Counted from the first letter of the stretch, positions 25,933 through 34,726 are shown. The stretch is DNA of 39,363 bases from Pseudanabaena sp. M53BS1SP1A06MG (GCA_020404105.1 JADBWH010000089.1:1-39363); one strand, 5' to 3'. Made by a program: numbers and translations. Notes: generated by a model from the letters alone, not told the origin.

Positions 25933-26622
25933 ATGGATACAACACTGACCAAGTTAAGAGATAAGTTATTTTCGGGTAAGCAGTCAAATCAACTACCTGC
26001 GATCGCTGAATTGGCAAACTGTGGAGAAGAGGGTTTGCAAATACTAGATGAGTTTATTCAATCCTGTAAAGCAGCTAATGTGGAGGTGACATGGATCGAT
26101 GGCAAAATCCATCAGACCCTCTTGAAAAGCGATCTGCCTAAAGCGATCGAATTAGTGCAAACTCATTATCCTCAAGGTGTGGTAACTCTACATTCAGAAA
26201 AAGGGATTGATTATCAACCAATTCAAAATTTATTAGCACAACAGGAATTTGAAGAAGCAGATCGCTTAACTAGCAAAAAGCTATGCGAGGCAGCAGGTGA
26301 AGCTGCATTACAACGAGGTTGGCTATATTTTACTGAAGCTCAATTAATTCCAATTAGTGACTTGCGGACGATTAATCAGCTTTGGCTCGTTTATTCTGAA
26401 GGTAAGTTTGGCTTTTCTGTCCAGCGCAAGATCTGGCTAGGTCTGGGTAAGGCATGGGAAAAGTTTTGGCTCAAGATTGGCTGGAAAAAAGATGGTTCTT
26501 TTACCCGCTATCCCAATGAGTTTACTTGGAGTTTGGATGCCCCACGGGGACATTTGCCACTTTCTAATCAATTGCGTGGCAATAAAACGATGCAGGCAAT
26601 TTTTTCGCATCCTGCTTGGTAA
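25933..26622 (+). CDS. gun4: Gun4, magnesium chelatase regulator
   Basis: A 229-residue porphyrin-binding protein that stimulates magnesium chelatase (ChlH) at the branch point of chlorophyll synthesis. The N-terminal helical domain (about 5-75, LPAIAELANCGEEGLQILDEF) and the C-terminal GUN4 core are both present: QNLLAQQEFEEADRLTSKKL, DLRTINQLWLVYSEGKFGFSVQRKIW, RYPNEFTWSLDAPRGHLP. The length is close to the roughly 230 residues of Synechocystis Gun4, so this is the canonical protein and not one of the stand-alone GUN4-domain fusions. The open frame begins at TTG 25924; the ATG at 25933 is preferred. It is monocistronic, with terminators on both sides. Confidence 0.92.
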   Translation: MDTTLTKLRDKLFSGKQSNQLPAIAELANCGEEGLQILDEFIQSCKAANVEVTWIDGKIHQTLLKSDLPKAIELVQTHYPQGVVTLHSEKGIDYQPIQNLLAQQEFEEADRLTSKKLCEAAGEAALQRGWLYFTEAQLIPISDLRTINQLWLVYSEGKFGFSVQRKIWLGLGKAWEKFWLKIGWKKDGSFTRYPNEFTWSLDAPRGHLPLSNQLRGNKTMQAIFSHPAW

Positions 26623-26687
26623 TATAGCGTTCAAAACACTTGGTTTAGATGCTAAATGACTCACTAATCTCACTATGTCGATATGGG

Positions 26688-26727
26688 TTAAGCCTCGCTT
26701 AGCTAAATTTGACTGAACGAGGCTTAA
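26688..26727 (+). terminator. Hairpin downstream of gun4
   Basis: TTAAGCCTCG (26688-26697) pairs exactly with CGAGGCTTAA (26718-26727), 65 bases after the gun4 stop. There is no strong T run, so terminator use is likely but not certain. Confidence 0.55.
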
Positions 26728-26745
26728 GCTTTAGGTAATTTAATT

Positions 26746-26825
26746 GGTATTCATGCCATGTAATTGTGTTGCGGGCGCTTCGCGCCCGCAACACAATTAC
26801 AAAAAAATTACTTTGCAGCACTACC
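26746..26825 (-). repeat. Palindromic interspersed repeat, family 3, copy A (inverted)
   Basis: A perfect 19-base stem with a TTC loop (26760-26800), GTAATTGTGTTGCGGGCGC and its complement. On the minus strand it starts GGTAGTGCTGCAAAGT, the same left end as copy B at 29135-29217, so the two copies are in opposite orientation. Confidence 0.9.
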
Positions 26826-26884
26826 ATGAAATGAATAGCAAATCTTTACCAAAGTTATAGTTGTTTTAATAACTTGGCAGAGGC

Positions 26885-27120
26885 GCTTCGACTTCGCTCA
26901 GCCCTCGGTTAAACTATGGCGAGTTTGGGATGATTTAAAACTGGCTTTGAAAATTTTCCAGCTTAACCTAAACGGACGTTAAAAAAACAAAGAGAGTTGC
27001 GGTGCAAACCACGACAACTCTCTTGTTTTTATAAAGAATTTATGGCAATCATCAATGAGATATGAGTAGATTCAATTTCGCTCAGCCATCCATAAACTGA
27101 CGGCTGAGCGAAGTCGAAGC
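26885..27120. repeat. 19-base long-range inverted repeat pair
   Basis: GCTTCGACTTCGCTCAGCC (26885-26903) and its exact complement (27102-27120) lie 198 bases apart. A third partial copy TTCGCTCAGCC (27077-27087) forms a local hairpin with the right arm. The sequence belongs to the GACTTCGCTCAGCC type of repeat seen between genes in many cyanobacteria. Confidence 0.8.
26986..27030 (-). terminator. Terminator of the DUF2325 gene
   Basis: On the minus strand, ACAAGAGAGTTG and CAACTCTCTTTGT pair with one bulge, and a run of seven T follows, about 130 bases after the stop of the leftward gene. Confidence 0.75.
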
Positions 27121-27159
27121 CAATGGTGTTCACAAATGATTTAGGATTGCCATATTTGT

Positions 27160-28191
27160 TTATCCTTGTTTCCAATGACGTGCTAATTGTTTTGCCTTTA
27201 GTCCCGATTCGATTACTTCTAATAGTCTGGTCATACCCGTTGTATTCACAATTTCATAGGTCTTATTAGCCCGACGACAAGCCTCGATCGCTCTTTCTGT
27301 AAGTGAGTGGCTCGCATAACCCGTCACGATAATAATTAAATCCCCGCCTGCAATTTGACTCTCACCTTGTGCGGCAAGCTGTAACCCATCCTGTTCGGTG
27401 TACCACATCAAATTAATTGCTGAATCGCGCAGGCGATTTTTGACAGCCGTTTGTAAGCGATCATGTCCTCCAAAGACTAAAACCTTGCCACTGAGATCGG
27501 TATATAAAGCAGGGCGTTTTTCAGTTTTACGATGTCTCGCATTAGGTTGCACATCGGGAGCACGATCAACACGGGAGCGATTTTCAAGAGCCTTATTGTA
27601 AATAAAGGTAAGTGTCTGTTCATGGCTACCACGCAAGCGGGCTACTGGTCCTTCTTCACTGTGGGAATTTATTTGATTGATCAGCGCTTCTACTACTTCT
27701 TCCAACGCACCGATCGCTTTTAAGTCATTAGCATATCCCCTTACGGCGATCGAAGCATCCGTAGCACTAAAGAAATCCTGCTGTTCTTCGATCATCTCCA
27801 AGAGATCCGCCTTTAATTCCCGTCTCCATTGAGCCGTTTGTTCCGTTATTCGCTCGTCTAGTAATCTTTCTTCACTCAAGATCAACTGGCGATCAGCTAG
27901 TTGGGCTGCTAGGGTAGGTGCTTCTGCAATTTCCTGTCGAATATCCGCCGCTTTTTTTTCTAGTCTTAGTTTTGTCTCGCTGTCTGGAGTTCCACCTTCA
28001 CGGTTGTATTCCTCTAGCATCTGCTCAACTTTTGCCAACAATGGTTTTAGCCTTCCTTCAATTTGAGCTACTGCTTCTTGAATTTGGCGCTCGCGTTGTT
28101 GTTGCAGTCGATTTTGCTCTAACTCCACCTTAGCCATTGTTAGCAAATCGCTAACCGAAGCTTCCAGTTCATCTAATTCAGAAATATGCAT
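27160..28191 (-). CDS. Coiled-coil protein with C-terminal DUF2325 domain
   Basis: A 343-residue protein. The first 150 or so residues are a charged coiled coil (LEASVSDLLTMAKVELEQNR, KLRLEKKAADIRQEIAEAP). A linker follows, then a C-terminal DUF2325 domain (about 235-335): KVLVFGGHDRLQTAVKNRLR, GGDLIIIVTGYASHSLTERA, ANKTYEIVNTTGMTRLLEVI. DUF2325 is a small alpha/beta domain of unknown function, resembling a nucleotide-binding or receiver-like fold. It is not part of an obvious operon; deoC is divergent 145 bases away. Inverted copies of family 3 repeats lie outside the pair. The ATG at 28191 is the only sensible start. Confidence 0.82.
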   Translation of the reverse strand: MHISELDELEASVSDLLTMAKVELEQNRLQQQRERQIQEAVAQIEGRLKPLLAKVEQMLEEYNREGGTPDSETKLRLEKKAADIRQEIAEAPTLAAQLADRQLILSEERLLDERITEQTAQWRRELKADLLEMIEEQQDFFSATDASIAVRGYANDLKAIGALEEVVEALINQINSHSEEGPVARLRGSHEQTLTFIYNKALENRSRVDRAPDVQPNARHRKTEKRPALYTDLSGKVLVFGGHDRLQTAVKNRLRDSAINLMWYTEQDGLQLAAQGESQIAGGDLIIIVTGYASHSLTERAIEACRRANKTYEIVNTTGMTRLLEVIESGLKAKQLARHWKQG

Positions 28192-28336
28192 ATATATTTA
28201 ATGTTTGTTAATATTTGCTTAGATTTAATATATCGAGAATTAAGTCAAGAGAAATGACTCTGAATAAGTAATTATAAGAAGTTATCGCCACTAAACTCCA
28301 ATGTAACCTCTCGCTTGCTTAAGTGTGTATAGTTTT

Positions 28337-28987
28337 ATGCTGCCAAATGATATTGATCTCTCCCCATATATTGATTACGCCATCTTAGATCCTGCTGCTA
28401 GCGATGAGCAGATAGATTATGCTTGTGAACAGGCTGATCGATTTGGTTTTGCTAGCCTCTGTGTATATCCCTGTAATGTCAAGCGAGCAAAGGAAAGGCT
28501 TCTTAAAACCAAAGTAGAGATTTGTACAGTCATTGGTTTTCCCAGTGGAGCAACCACTTCAAATGTAAAGCTTTATGAAGCGATGGAGGCAGTTGAGAAT
28601 GGTGCGACGGAACTAGACGTGGTGATCAATTTGGGTTGGCTCAAAACTGGACAGACCAATTTGTTACACCAAGATGTAGCTCAAATCTGTGAGGAATCAG
28701 GTAAACCCGTTAAAGCCATCTTGGAATTAAGTTTACTGACCCCCGTTGAGCAAGAACTCGCTGCTGAAATCTCTATGGATGCAGGTGTTGCCTTTCTGAA
28801 AACAGGTACTGGTTGGGCTGGAGGCGCAACGGTAGAAATGGTGAAATTTCTCAAAGGGATGTCACGGGGTAAGGTGGGGGTGAAGGCTTCAGGGGGCATT
28901 CGCACCAGAGAGCAAGCGATCGCATTACTTAATGCTGGCGCTACTCGTTTAGGCACATCTCATGGCGTAGCGATCGCCCGTGCATAG
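28337..28987 (+). CDS. deoC: Deoxyribose-phosphate aldolase
   Basis: A class I aldolase of about 216 residues that cleaves 2-deoxyribose 5-phosphate to glyceraldehyde 3-phosphate and acetaldehyde in deoxynucleoside breakdown. Visible family motifs are [47 protein letters not shown] (proton-relay Asp), the Schiff-base lysine in [14 protein letters not shown] and the second active-site lysine in [11 protein letters not shown]. The open frame reaches a GTG at 28325; the ATG at 28337 ([14 protein letters not shown]) gives the usual N terminus. Monocistronic, with a 23-bp hairpin downstream. Confidence 0.95.
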   Translation: MLPNDIDLSPYIDYAILDPAASDEQIDYACEQADRFGFASLCVYPCNVKRAKERLLKTKVEICTVIGFPSGATTSNVKLYEAMEAVENGATELDVVINLGWLKTGQTNLLHQDVAQICEESGKPVKAILELSLLTPVEQELAAEISMDAGVAFLKTGTGWAGGATVEMVKFLKGMSRGKVGVKASGGIRTREQAIALLNAGATRLGTSHGVAIARA

Positions 28988-29024
28988 GTTTGATTGTTAC
29001 ACCTTATAGAGTTTTCAAACAAGC

Positions 29025-29075
29025 GAAGTACAGGTTTGTTTCCCCGCTAAAGGCGGGGAAACAAACCTGTACTTC
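29025..29075. repeat. Long perfect hairpin after deoC
   Basis: 23-base arms (29025-29047 and 29053-29075) are perfect complements around TAAAG, with a GTTTCCCCGC core. It may end deoC transcription, but its length and lack of a T run look more like a mobile palindrome. Confidence 0.8.
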
Positions 29076-29134
29076 ACCAGACTGGTAAATGCTATAGATG
29101 TAACAATTATTCCCTGAAATTTTATATATTTTTT

Positions 29135-29217
29135 AGGTAGTGCTGCAAAGTTATTTTTTTAGTAATTGTGTTGCGGGCGCTTCGCGCCCGCAACACAATT
29201 ACATTGCATGACTACCT
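29135..29217 (+). repeat. Palindromic interspersed repeat, family 3, copy B
   Basis: An 83-base element with ends AGGTAGTGCTGCAA and TTGCATGACTACCT, which are inverted repeats of each other with few mismatches. Its 19-bp stem (29162-29202) is the same as copy A at 26746-26825. It has the look of a non-autonomous mobile element. Confidence 0.9.
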
Positions 29218-29308
29218 CTTTTTATAGGTATCATGAAATATTGCTGTGTAATTTTGATTTGGGAATGGGTAGGCATACAATAAAAATAGCAACATCAAAA
29301 CTGAAGCT

Positions 29309-29818
29309 GTGATATTGACTCTTGATGTTAAATATGCATATTCGATGTGTCTGGGAGTAGTAATTACCCTGACAGGTGTTAACCTGTGGCAAAGATTATC
29401 GCCATCACCAAATCGTGAACTTCCCGAAAATCCTGAAACTTCTAAAGTTATCATTCCCCCATTACCAACAGCTTTTGCTCGCCCCAACCTCAACGATGGG
29501 GAAAATATAGGCAGTCTTCGCGTTGGCAACCGTACTGATCGCTCTGTACGAATTGTTTTGCTTTCACGAATTACTTCTCAAAATGAATGGCACGCGATCG
29601 AACCTCTCAATTGGGACTTTGCCCCAAATGAAGGTGGTAAAGAAGGCTTATTGCTATCTCTGCCAAATTACAAAGTAGTGATTGGCAAAGGTGATGTAAT
29701 TTTTGCCTTTGCTACTGACGGCTCCCGCACTTACTGGGGACCGAATGTTGTTGGCGAAACCGATGCTCCATTTTGGGACAGTCAAAACAAAGAATGGAGC
29801 ATGGTCTTACAGCCATAA
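29309..29818 (+). CDS. Membrane-anchored protein, unrecognised
   Basis: 169 residues from a GTG start at 29309, or 157 from an ATG at 29345; neither has a clear ribosome site. One N-terminal hydrophobic segment (MCLGVVITLTGVNLW) precedes a Pro-rich linker (SPSPNRELPENPETSKVIIPPLP) and a compact beta-rich domain (SLRVGNRTDRSVRIVLLSRI, KEGLLLSLPNYKVVIGKGDVI, WGPNVVGETDAPFWD). It probably lies on the periplasmic or lumenal face. No enzyme motif was found and I do not recognise the family. Convergent with the gene at 29854, sharing a terminator. Confidence 0.7.
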   Translation: MILTLDVKYAYSMCLGVVITLTGVNLWQRLSPSPNRELPENPETSKVIIPPLPTAFARPNLNDGENIGSLRVGNRTDRSVRIVLLSRITSQNEWHAIEPLNWDFAPNEGGKEGLLLSLPNYKVVIGKGDVIFAFATDGSRTYWGPNVVGETDAPFWDSQNKEWSMVLQP

Positions 29819-29855
29819 ACAAAGAACCTCTCACGAAGTAAGAGGTTCTTTGTTT
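29817..29855. terminator. Shared bidirectional terminator
   Basis: AAACAAAGAACCTCT (29817-29831) pairs exactly with 29841-29855. The stem covers the stop codons of both convergent genes. Confidence 0.9.
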
Positions 29856-30936
29856 AATCGGTGGGGTCTTTGCGTTTAATTAAAGGCTTGGGTAATGGTG
29901 GACGATCCTCAGAGAATCTGGGACGTGGGGGATAACCGCCGAAGCTGTCACCATCGCCCCCGATTGATGGCTTGTAGGGGCGATCATACCTTTTTGGGGC
30001 AAACTTGCCTCCAGCACTGGGACGACCCTTTGATTGTGGACGGCGTTTACCTTTGTGGGGTACGATGCCAATGAATTCACCATCAATAATTGTTAACACA
30101 TCACCTTGACGCTGAACATTAACACTCCAGAATTGTCCGACAGCATCGGCGGGCAACAGTCCCGTTAAACGAACTTTAAATTTACTGTACTCTTTAGTTA
30201 ACTTATCTTTTTGCTTGTCAAACTTTTGCTCAGTACGCCTTACTTTTACAATTACGGAGTTATCTTCAAGGGATTGGCTCGATATCTCACCACGTACAGA
30301 GAAATAACCATCTTGGACATTAGGTTCGATTGGCACATCCGATCTGCCAAGTTCTACAGGAGCCCAAACGCCAGATATTTGTACGTGTAACTTACTAGCT
30401 TTGTCATTAGTTCTTGGATAAACAACCCATAAATAATTGTGATCGCTTTGTAAGCGTTTTTTGACAATCGAAATAATTTTCCCAAGTAACACCGCATCAA
30501 CTTGAGAACCGTCAATTGTTAATATATGCCCCTTAGCAAAATTGTCAGGATTGGCAACATAACGACCATAAATTACTCCAATCGCCCTGTACTGGAACGG
30601 CTCTGTAGCGGCAGGAATAGGTTGTAAACAAACTTTATTTTCGGAAGGAATGTCATTCTGGCTGTGGATATCTGTCTGATTGTCCTTGGAATGACTAGTC
30701 GGCAACTTTACCTTTGTTGCAGGAGTGACATTCGCGATACTTTTCGCTGGTTGCTCTATACGTGACAGTACTGGCTTCTGCTCTTCAGGCTGATCAGGTT
30801 CTGGAGACTTAGGAGCTATAACCTTAAGAACTTCTAATTTAGGCAAATCTTTAATCGGAGGTTTAGGTGTAACAGATCTTGATGTGAGCTTACTACTTGC
30901 GTCATCGGACTGACTGGGCTTATTGATTTTACTCAT
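29854..30936 (-). CDS. Cyanobacterial protein with basic Gly/Arg/Pro-rich tail, unrecognised
   Basis: A 360-residue protein. Residues 1-110 are a Pro/Ser/Lys-rich disordered stretch. The core (about 113-285) begins FQYRAIGVIYGRYVANPDNF and includes GHILTIDGSQVDAVLLGKII, YLWVVYPRT, VQISGVWAP and FKVRLTGLLPADAVGQFWSVNVQRQG. The tail (about 290-360) is basic and rich in Gly, Arg and Pro (HKGKRRPQSKGRPSAGG), suggesting nucleic-acid binding. I do not recognise a named family. The ATG at 30936 follows GGAGGTTCAC, a near-ideal ribosome site that suggests good expression. It stands alone, with 889 gene-free bases upstream. Confidence 0.75.
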   Translation of the reverse strand: MSKINKPSQSDDASSKLTSRSVTPKPPIKDLPKLEVLKVIAPKSPEPDQPEEQKPVLSRIEQPAKSIANVTPATKVKLPTSHSKDNQTDIHSQNDIPSENKVCLQPIPAATEPFQYRAIGVIYGRYVANPDNFAKGHILTIDGSQVDAVLLGKIISIVKKRLQSDHNYLWVVYPRTNDKASKLHVQISGVWAPVELGRSDVPIEPNVQDGYFSVRGEISSQSLEDNSVIVKVRRTEQKFDKQKDKLTKEYSKFKVRLTGLLPADAVGQFWSVNVQRQGDVLTIIDGEFIGIVPHKGKRRPQSKGRPSAGGKFAPKRYDRPYKPSIGGDGDSFGGYPPRPRFSEDRPPLPKPLIKRKDPTD

Positions 30937-31465
30937 GTGAACCTCCAGAAAACTAAGGTGTCTAATGCGGAGTAGACCTTACTGGGCAACTATTAGAACA
31001 ATATCTTAATCAGCTAAAAAAGTATCTTACATAAACCTTGGATGGAATAACCTCCAATTGATGGATATATAAGCTTAAGTCTAAAATTGACTTGATATTT
31101 TTTAAATTTACCTAAAATAAATTCCGCAAAAAATGAAGTATTAGGTAATTCTAACGTAACCCCTGTGAACTGAATTTATAATTCAAGCATAATTAATTAT
31201 GCTTGCTCCAAAACAAACTTAGCTAATATACGTACAATATGTTAACTAATCTAAGCATACACTGTTCTACGTCAGACTCGTTAAGGACTACACAGAAATT
31301 CCTAGAAGTCTTCATCAACTGTTTATTTAGCCACAATTTTTACTGTCTACTATACATCAAGCAACAAAAAATTCACATTTATATTCATCAGTAAAAAATA
31401 GCAAAAAAACAAATATGCATATTGCTGCTTTTGCGGTAGTGTCAAAAAACCTGTATTTTGCCTTC

Positions 31466-31510
31466 TAGGATAAAGATAGACAGAACTAGGTTCTGTCTAT
31501 CTTTATCCTA
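31466..31510. repeat. Perfect 21-bp hairpin
   Basis: TAGGATAAAGATAGACAGAA... (31466-31486) and its exact complement (31490-31510) surround a TAG loop. Its right end overlaps the first three bases of the family 2 element, which suggests that one inserted beside the other. Confidence 0.8.
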
Positions 31511-31613
31511 AGTAGCTAGACATAAGTAAACTAAAAACCGCGAGTTTTGTTCCGCCCGCTACGCGGGCGGAACAAAACTATGGTTTGGGTTTTAATTAAG
31601 TTGAGCTACTTAG
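31508..31613. repeat. Palindromic interspersed repeat, family 2, copy B
   Basis: A 106-base element bounded by perfect inverted ends CTAAGTAGCT and AGCTACTTAG. The central stem AGTTTTGTTCCGCCCGC pairs exactly around TAC. Aligned with 17798-17903, the GC core and arms are the same while the flank of the stem has changed on both sides. Confidence 0.88.
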
Positions 31614-31825
31614 AATACTTTGGCAAGAAATAAATTAAGCAGCATCTTCCTACTTTTTTAGCCTTTTTTCTGTAAATGGTATTAAGGATTTACAAAGGAT
31701 TTGCGATCCCCACTAAATCAGCCCTTACGATACTTCTGTCCTCAAGTTCAGGAAAATCTACCTGAGACTTATCGACTAGAGGCAGATCATCATCTGCTGA
31801 TATTTCAATGGATGGAGAGGATTTT

Positions 31826-33250
31826 ATGACATCTGACAAGCAAAATTTTGGACTGATTGGGTTGGCGGTGATGGGAGAAAACCTTGCTCTAAACATTGAG
31901 CGCAATGGTTTTTCGATGAGTGTTTATAACCGTAGCCGCGACAAAACTGACAAGTTTCTTGCCACTCGTGCGGCTGGGAAAAATTTCAAAGGTACATTTA
32001 CGATCGCTGATTTTGTTGCATCCCTAGAGCGTCCCCGCAAAATTCTGATCATGGTCAAGGCTGGCGCACCTGTAGATGCTGTGATTGAAGAACTGAAGCC
32101 GTTTCTAGATGAAGGCGATATTATCATTGATGGCGGTAACTCACTCTATAACGATACTGATCGCCGCACGGTGGAGCTAGAAAAAATCAATCTGAAATTC
32201 ATTGGTATGGGCGTGAGTGGCGGCGAAGAGGGCGCACTCAATGGACCGAGCATGATGCCTGGCGGTCAAAAGTCTGCCTATGCGGAGATTGAGCCAATTG
32301 TAACGAAGATCGCTGCTCAAGTTGATGATGGTGCTTGTGTCACTTATATCGGCAAGGGTAGCGCAGGGCATTATGTAAAGATGGTGCATAACGGCATTGA
32401 GTATGGCGATATGCAGTTAATTGCTGAGGCATATGACTTGCTCAGTAACGGTTTGGGACTATCCGCTAGTGAACTTCATGAAACTTTTACAGCATGGCGT
32501 AGTTCCGAACTTGATTCTTATTTGATTGATATTACGGCGGATATTTTCACTAAGACTGATGATTTAACTGGGGATGCACTTGTCAATAAAATTCTCGATG
32601 CAGCAGGTCAAAAGGGAACAGGCAAATGGACAGTGCAAAGTGCTTTTGATTTAGGAGTACCGATCCCCACGATGATCGCGGCTGTGACAGCGCGGGTAAT
32701 TTCTTCTTATAAGGAAGAGCGGGTGGCTGCCTCGAAGGTACTGATCAGCTCGACCTCTGGTAAATATCAAGGCGATCGCCAAGAGTTTATTGATGCAGTT
32801 CGGGATGCGCTGTACTGTTCTAAGATTTGTTCCTATGCTCAAGGCATGGCCCTTTTGAGTGCAGCATCTCGTGACTTTGGTTATGACTTAAACCTTGGTG
32901 AAATTGCCCGTATCTGGAAAGGTGGTTGCATCATTCGTGCGGCTTTCCTTGACAAGATCAAGCTAGCTTTTCAACGCAATCCTCAATTGGCTAACCTCTT
33001 AGTCGATCCCGATTTCAAACAAACCATCCTCACCAAAGAGGTGGCATGGCGCAAAGTGGTTGCGGCGGCGGCGCAGTTGGGTATTCCGATTCCCGCCTTC
33101 AGTGCGTCTCTCGATTATTTTGATAGCTACCGACGCGATCGCCTACCTCAAAACTTGACACAGGCTCAGCGTGATTACTTCGGCGCTCATACCTACGAGC
33201 GCACCGACAAGCCTAGAGGTGAATTTTTCCACACCGAGTGGATGAAATAA
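31826..33250 (+). CDS. gnd: 6-phosphogluconate dehydrogenase, decarboxylating
   Basis: A 474-residue NADP enzyme of the oxidative pentose phosphate pathway that converts 6-phosphogluconate to ribulose 5-phosphate and CO2. It has the N-terminal Rossmann motif [30 protein letters not shown], the substrate-binding [21 protein letters not shown], the catalytic lysine in [24 protein letters not shown], and the C-terminal swap region [24 protein letters not shown]. The frame is open from an ATG at 31808, but the ATG at 31826 has GGAGAGGA five bases before it and gives the usual length. A terminator follows at 33253-33293. Confidence 0.97.
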   Translation: MTSDKQNFGLIGLAVMGENLALNIERNGFSMSVYNRSRDKTDKFLATRAAGKNFKGTFTIADFVASLERPRKILIMVKAGAPVDAVIEELKPFLDEGDIIIDGGNSLYNDTDRRTVELEKINLKFIGMGVSGGEEGALNGPSMMPGGQKSAYAEIEPIVTKIAAQVDDGACVTYIGKGSAGHYVKMVHNGIEYGDMQLIAEAYDLLSNGLGLSASELHETFTAWRSSELDSYLIDITADIFTKTDDLTGDALVNKILDAAGQKGTGKWTVQSAFDLGVPIPTMIAAVTARVISSYKEERVAASKVLISSTSGKYQGDRQEFIDAVRDALYCSKICSYAQGMALLSAASRDFGYDLNLGEIARIWKGGCIIRAAFLDKIKLAFQRNPQLANLLVDPDFKQTILTKEVAWRKVVAAAAQLGIPIPAFSASLDYFDSYRRDRLPQNLTQAQRDYFGAHTYERTDKPRGEFFHTEWMK

Positions 33251-33252
33251 AC

Positions 33253-33293
33253 TAAGCAAATGGGGCAACCTAATAAACTGCCCCATTTGCTTA
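33253..33293 (+). terminator. Terminator after gnd
   Basis: TAAGCAAATGGGGCA (33253-33267) pairs exactly with TGCCCCATTTGCTTA (33279-33293). It sits inside the apparent upstream extension of the next reading frame, which argues against that gene starting at 33260. Confidence 0.85.
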
Positions 33294-33349
33294 ATCAATC
33301 AATGTTTAAGGTAATTTGGTTATGGCTAAATTACTGTAAAATCTCACTT

Positions 33350-34726
33350 ATGTATGAAACGTTCATTGATCTTGATGAGTTAATAGTTTTATGTCGTGAT
33401 AAGTCAGCCAAAAAATTTATTCAAGAGGCTGTAGATTGTTATCGTGCTGGAGCTTACCGTTCTTGTATAGTCTCGACTTGGAACGCTGTTGTATTCGACT
33501 TTATCCATAAGTTAAGGCAGTTGGAACAAGTAGGCAATGGTGAGGCTACTCAACTACTACAAGATTTTGCAAACCATAGTCAAAACTCTGAGGTTAGAAA
33601 GCTTTGGGAGTTTGAGTCAAAGATACCTGACTTTGCTCTTAGTAAGTTTGAGCTTATTTCGCCTATAGAAAAAGCAGACATTACAAGATTATTTGAAGAT
33701 CGAAGTCGCTGCGCTCACCCTTCAATGGCATCTCTAGACGAACCTTTTGAGGCTACAGCAGAGCTTGCACGTTATCATGTACGCAGTGCTGTTACTCATT
33801 TGCTGCAACGTCCACCAGTTCAAGGAAAAGCTGCTCTAGATCGAATTTGGCAAGATATCAAATCTGCTTACTTTCCTACAGACCCAAATTTGGCAGTTAA
33901 ATATTTTCAAAAAGGGCATTTAGCTCGTGCGCGACGATCTTTAATCAGTAGTATTGTTATCGGATTAACTGTCAGTCTTCTTACAGAGGATTTTGAAGAT
34001 GATGAAAGAGAGAGACAGTTTTCTGCTCTGAATGCTGTATCTATAATGTACCGTCGTGAAGTTAGAGAAATTTTAAATGAAAAATTGTCATCTATTATTC
34101 TCGATAAAGTAGCTGACAAAGATTTTTGGAAAGTCGTTACGTATCTTCGTAGAGTGACTGCTGTAGAAAATTTAAGTGAGCCATGTAGGCTAAAAACAAT
34201 AAAGTTAATCCAGAGTATCAATATAACTAAGGATATAAATTGTCAAAATGAAGAAATTTTAATTAATGCTGCCCACATTAATTTTTTAATGGAATTTGTG
34301 AAGGACAAGTTAGGACAAGCTCCTGTAGAAGAAATATTAAGATTGCGGGAAAGTTTGCCTGATAAAATACAAACATCTGTCCAAGATGTCTTGAAAGAAA
34401 AGATTGAAGTACTTATTAAAGCCTTCATAAAATCTAGCAATTTCTATATGGCTAACGATTACACGTTTACAATCATGCAAGTTTCTGATCTTCTAACTCC
34501 GATTCAAAAGCAAAACATATTAGAAGCATTTTGTAATAATAGCCAAATTCATGGCGCATCTCGCGCTCCACATTTAATTAACTATATTTTAGAACACGAC
34601 ATTCATTGTAGTAATTCAACTCCATCCTATTGGCAGTATTTTCGTAAACAAATTGATAAAAAATTTCCTAATGAATTTAAAACTTTGAAAACATGTATTG
34701 ATTCGTATATTGAAAATCATCAATAG
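33350..34726 (+). CDS. HEPN-like protein, candidate RNase/defence effector
   Basis: 458 residues from the ATG at 33350; a longer frame from 33260 would run through the gnd terminator and is rejected. The N-terminal helical region (about 15-155) looks like a HEPN domain: KKFIQEAVDCYRAGAYRSCI, VVFDFIHKLRQL, then EDRSRCAHPSM with an Arg118-x4-His123 motif matching the R-x4-6-H signature of HEPN ribonucleases. PPVQGKAALDRIW follows. The remaining 290 residues are helical with no recognised domain. HEPN proteins often act as toxins or abortive-infection effectors, so a defence role is plausible but unproven. The sequence is AT-rich and has no HIP1 octamer. A small acidic protein gene begins 24 bases after its stop. 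Confidence 0.75.
   Translation: MYETFIDLDELIVLCRDKSAKKFIQEAVDCYRAGAYRSCIVSTWNAVVFDFIHKLRQLEQVGNGEATQLLQDFANHSQNSEVRKLWEFESKIPDFALSKFELISPIEKADITRLFEDRSRCAHPSMASLDEPFEATAELARYHVRSAVTHLLQRPPVQGKAALDRIWQDIKSAYFPTDPNLAVKYFQKGHLARARRSLISSIVIGLTVSLLTEDFEDDERERQFSALNAVSIMYRREVREILNEKLSSIILDKVADKDFWKVVTYLRRVTAVENLSEPCRLKTIKLIQSINITKDINCQNEEILINAAHINFLMEFVKDKLGQAPVEEILRLRESLPDKIQTSVQDVLKEKIEVLIKAFIKSSNFYMANDYTFTIMQVSDLLTPIQKQNILEAFCNNSQIHGASRAPHLINYILEHDIHCSNSTPSYWQYFRKQIDKKFPNEFKTLKTCIDSYIENHQ

Larger units (their letters stand above)
26623..27159. other. Gene-free region dense in inverted repeats
   Basis: No gene seen in 537 bases. It contains a hairpin after gun4, a family 3 palindrome, a 19-base long-range inverted repeat and the terminator of the leftward DUF2325 gene, each listed separately. 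Confidence 0.8.
28988..29308. other. Gene-free region with two palindromes
   Basis: Nothing coding is seen. The region holds the hairpin at 29025-29075, the family 3 repeat at 29135-29217, and an AT-rich leader before the next gene. Confidence 0.75.
30937..31825. other. Long gene-free region upstream of gnd
   Basis: 889 bases with no convincing gene. 30937-31440 is AT-rich with nothing recognisable beyond the promoter of the leftward gene. 31466-31613 holds two abutting palindromes. 31690-31825 is the gnd leader; its minus strand reads as an acidic open frame ([20 protein letters not shown]) that may be a decayed gene tail, but it runs into antisense gnd. Confidence 0.65.

Noticed and set aside
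29212-29529. 105-codon minus-strand frame
   Set aside because: It is antisense to the better-supported gene at 29309 and starts inside it; no domain is seen.
33260-33349. N-terminal extension of the HEPN-like protein (30 codons)
   Set aside because: It runs through the perfect gnd terminator hairpin, and the conserved-looking protein begins at MYETFIDLDE (33350).
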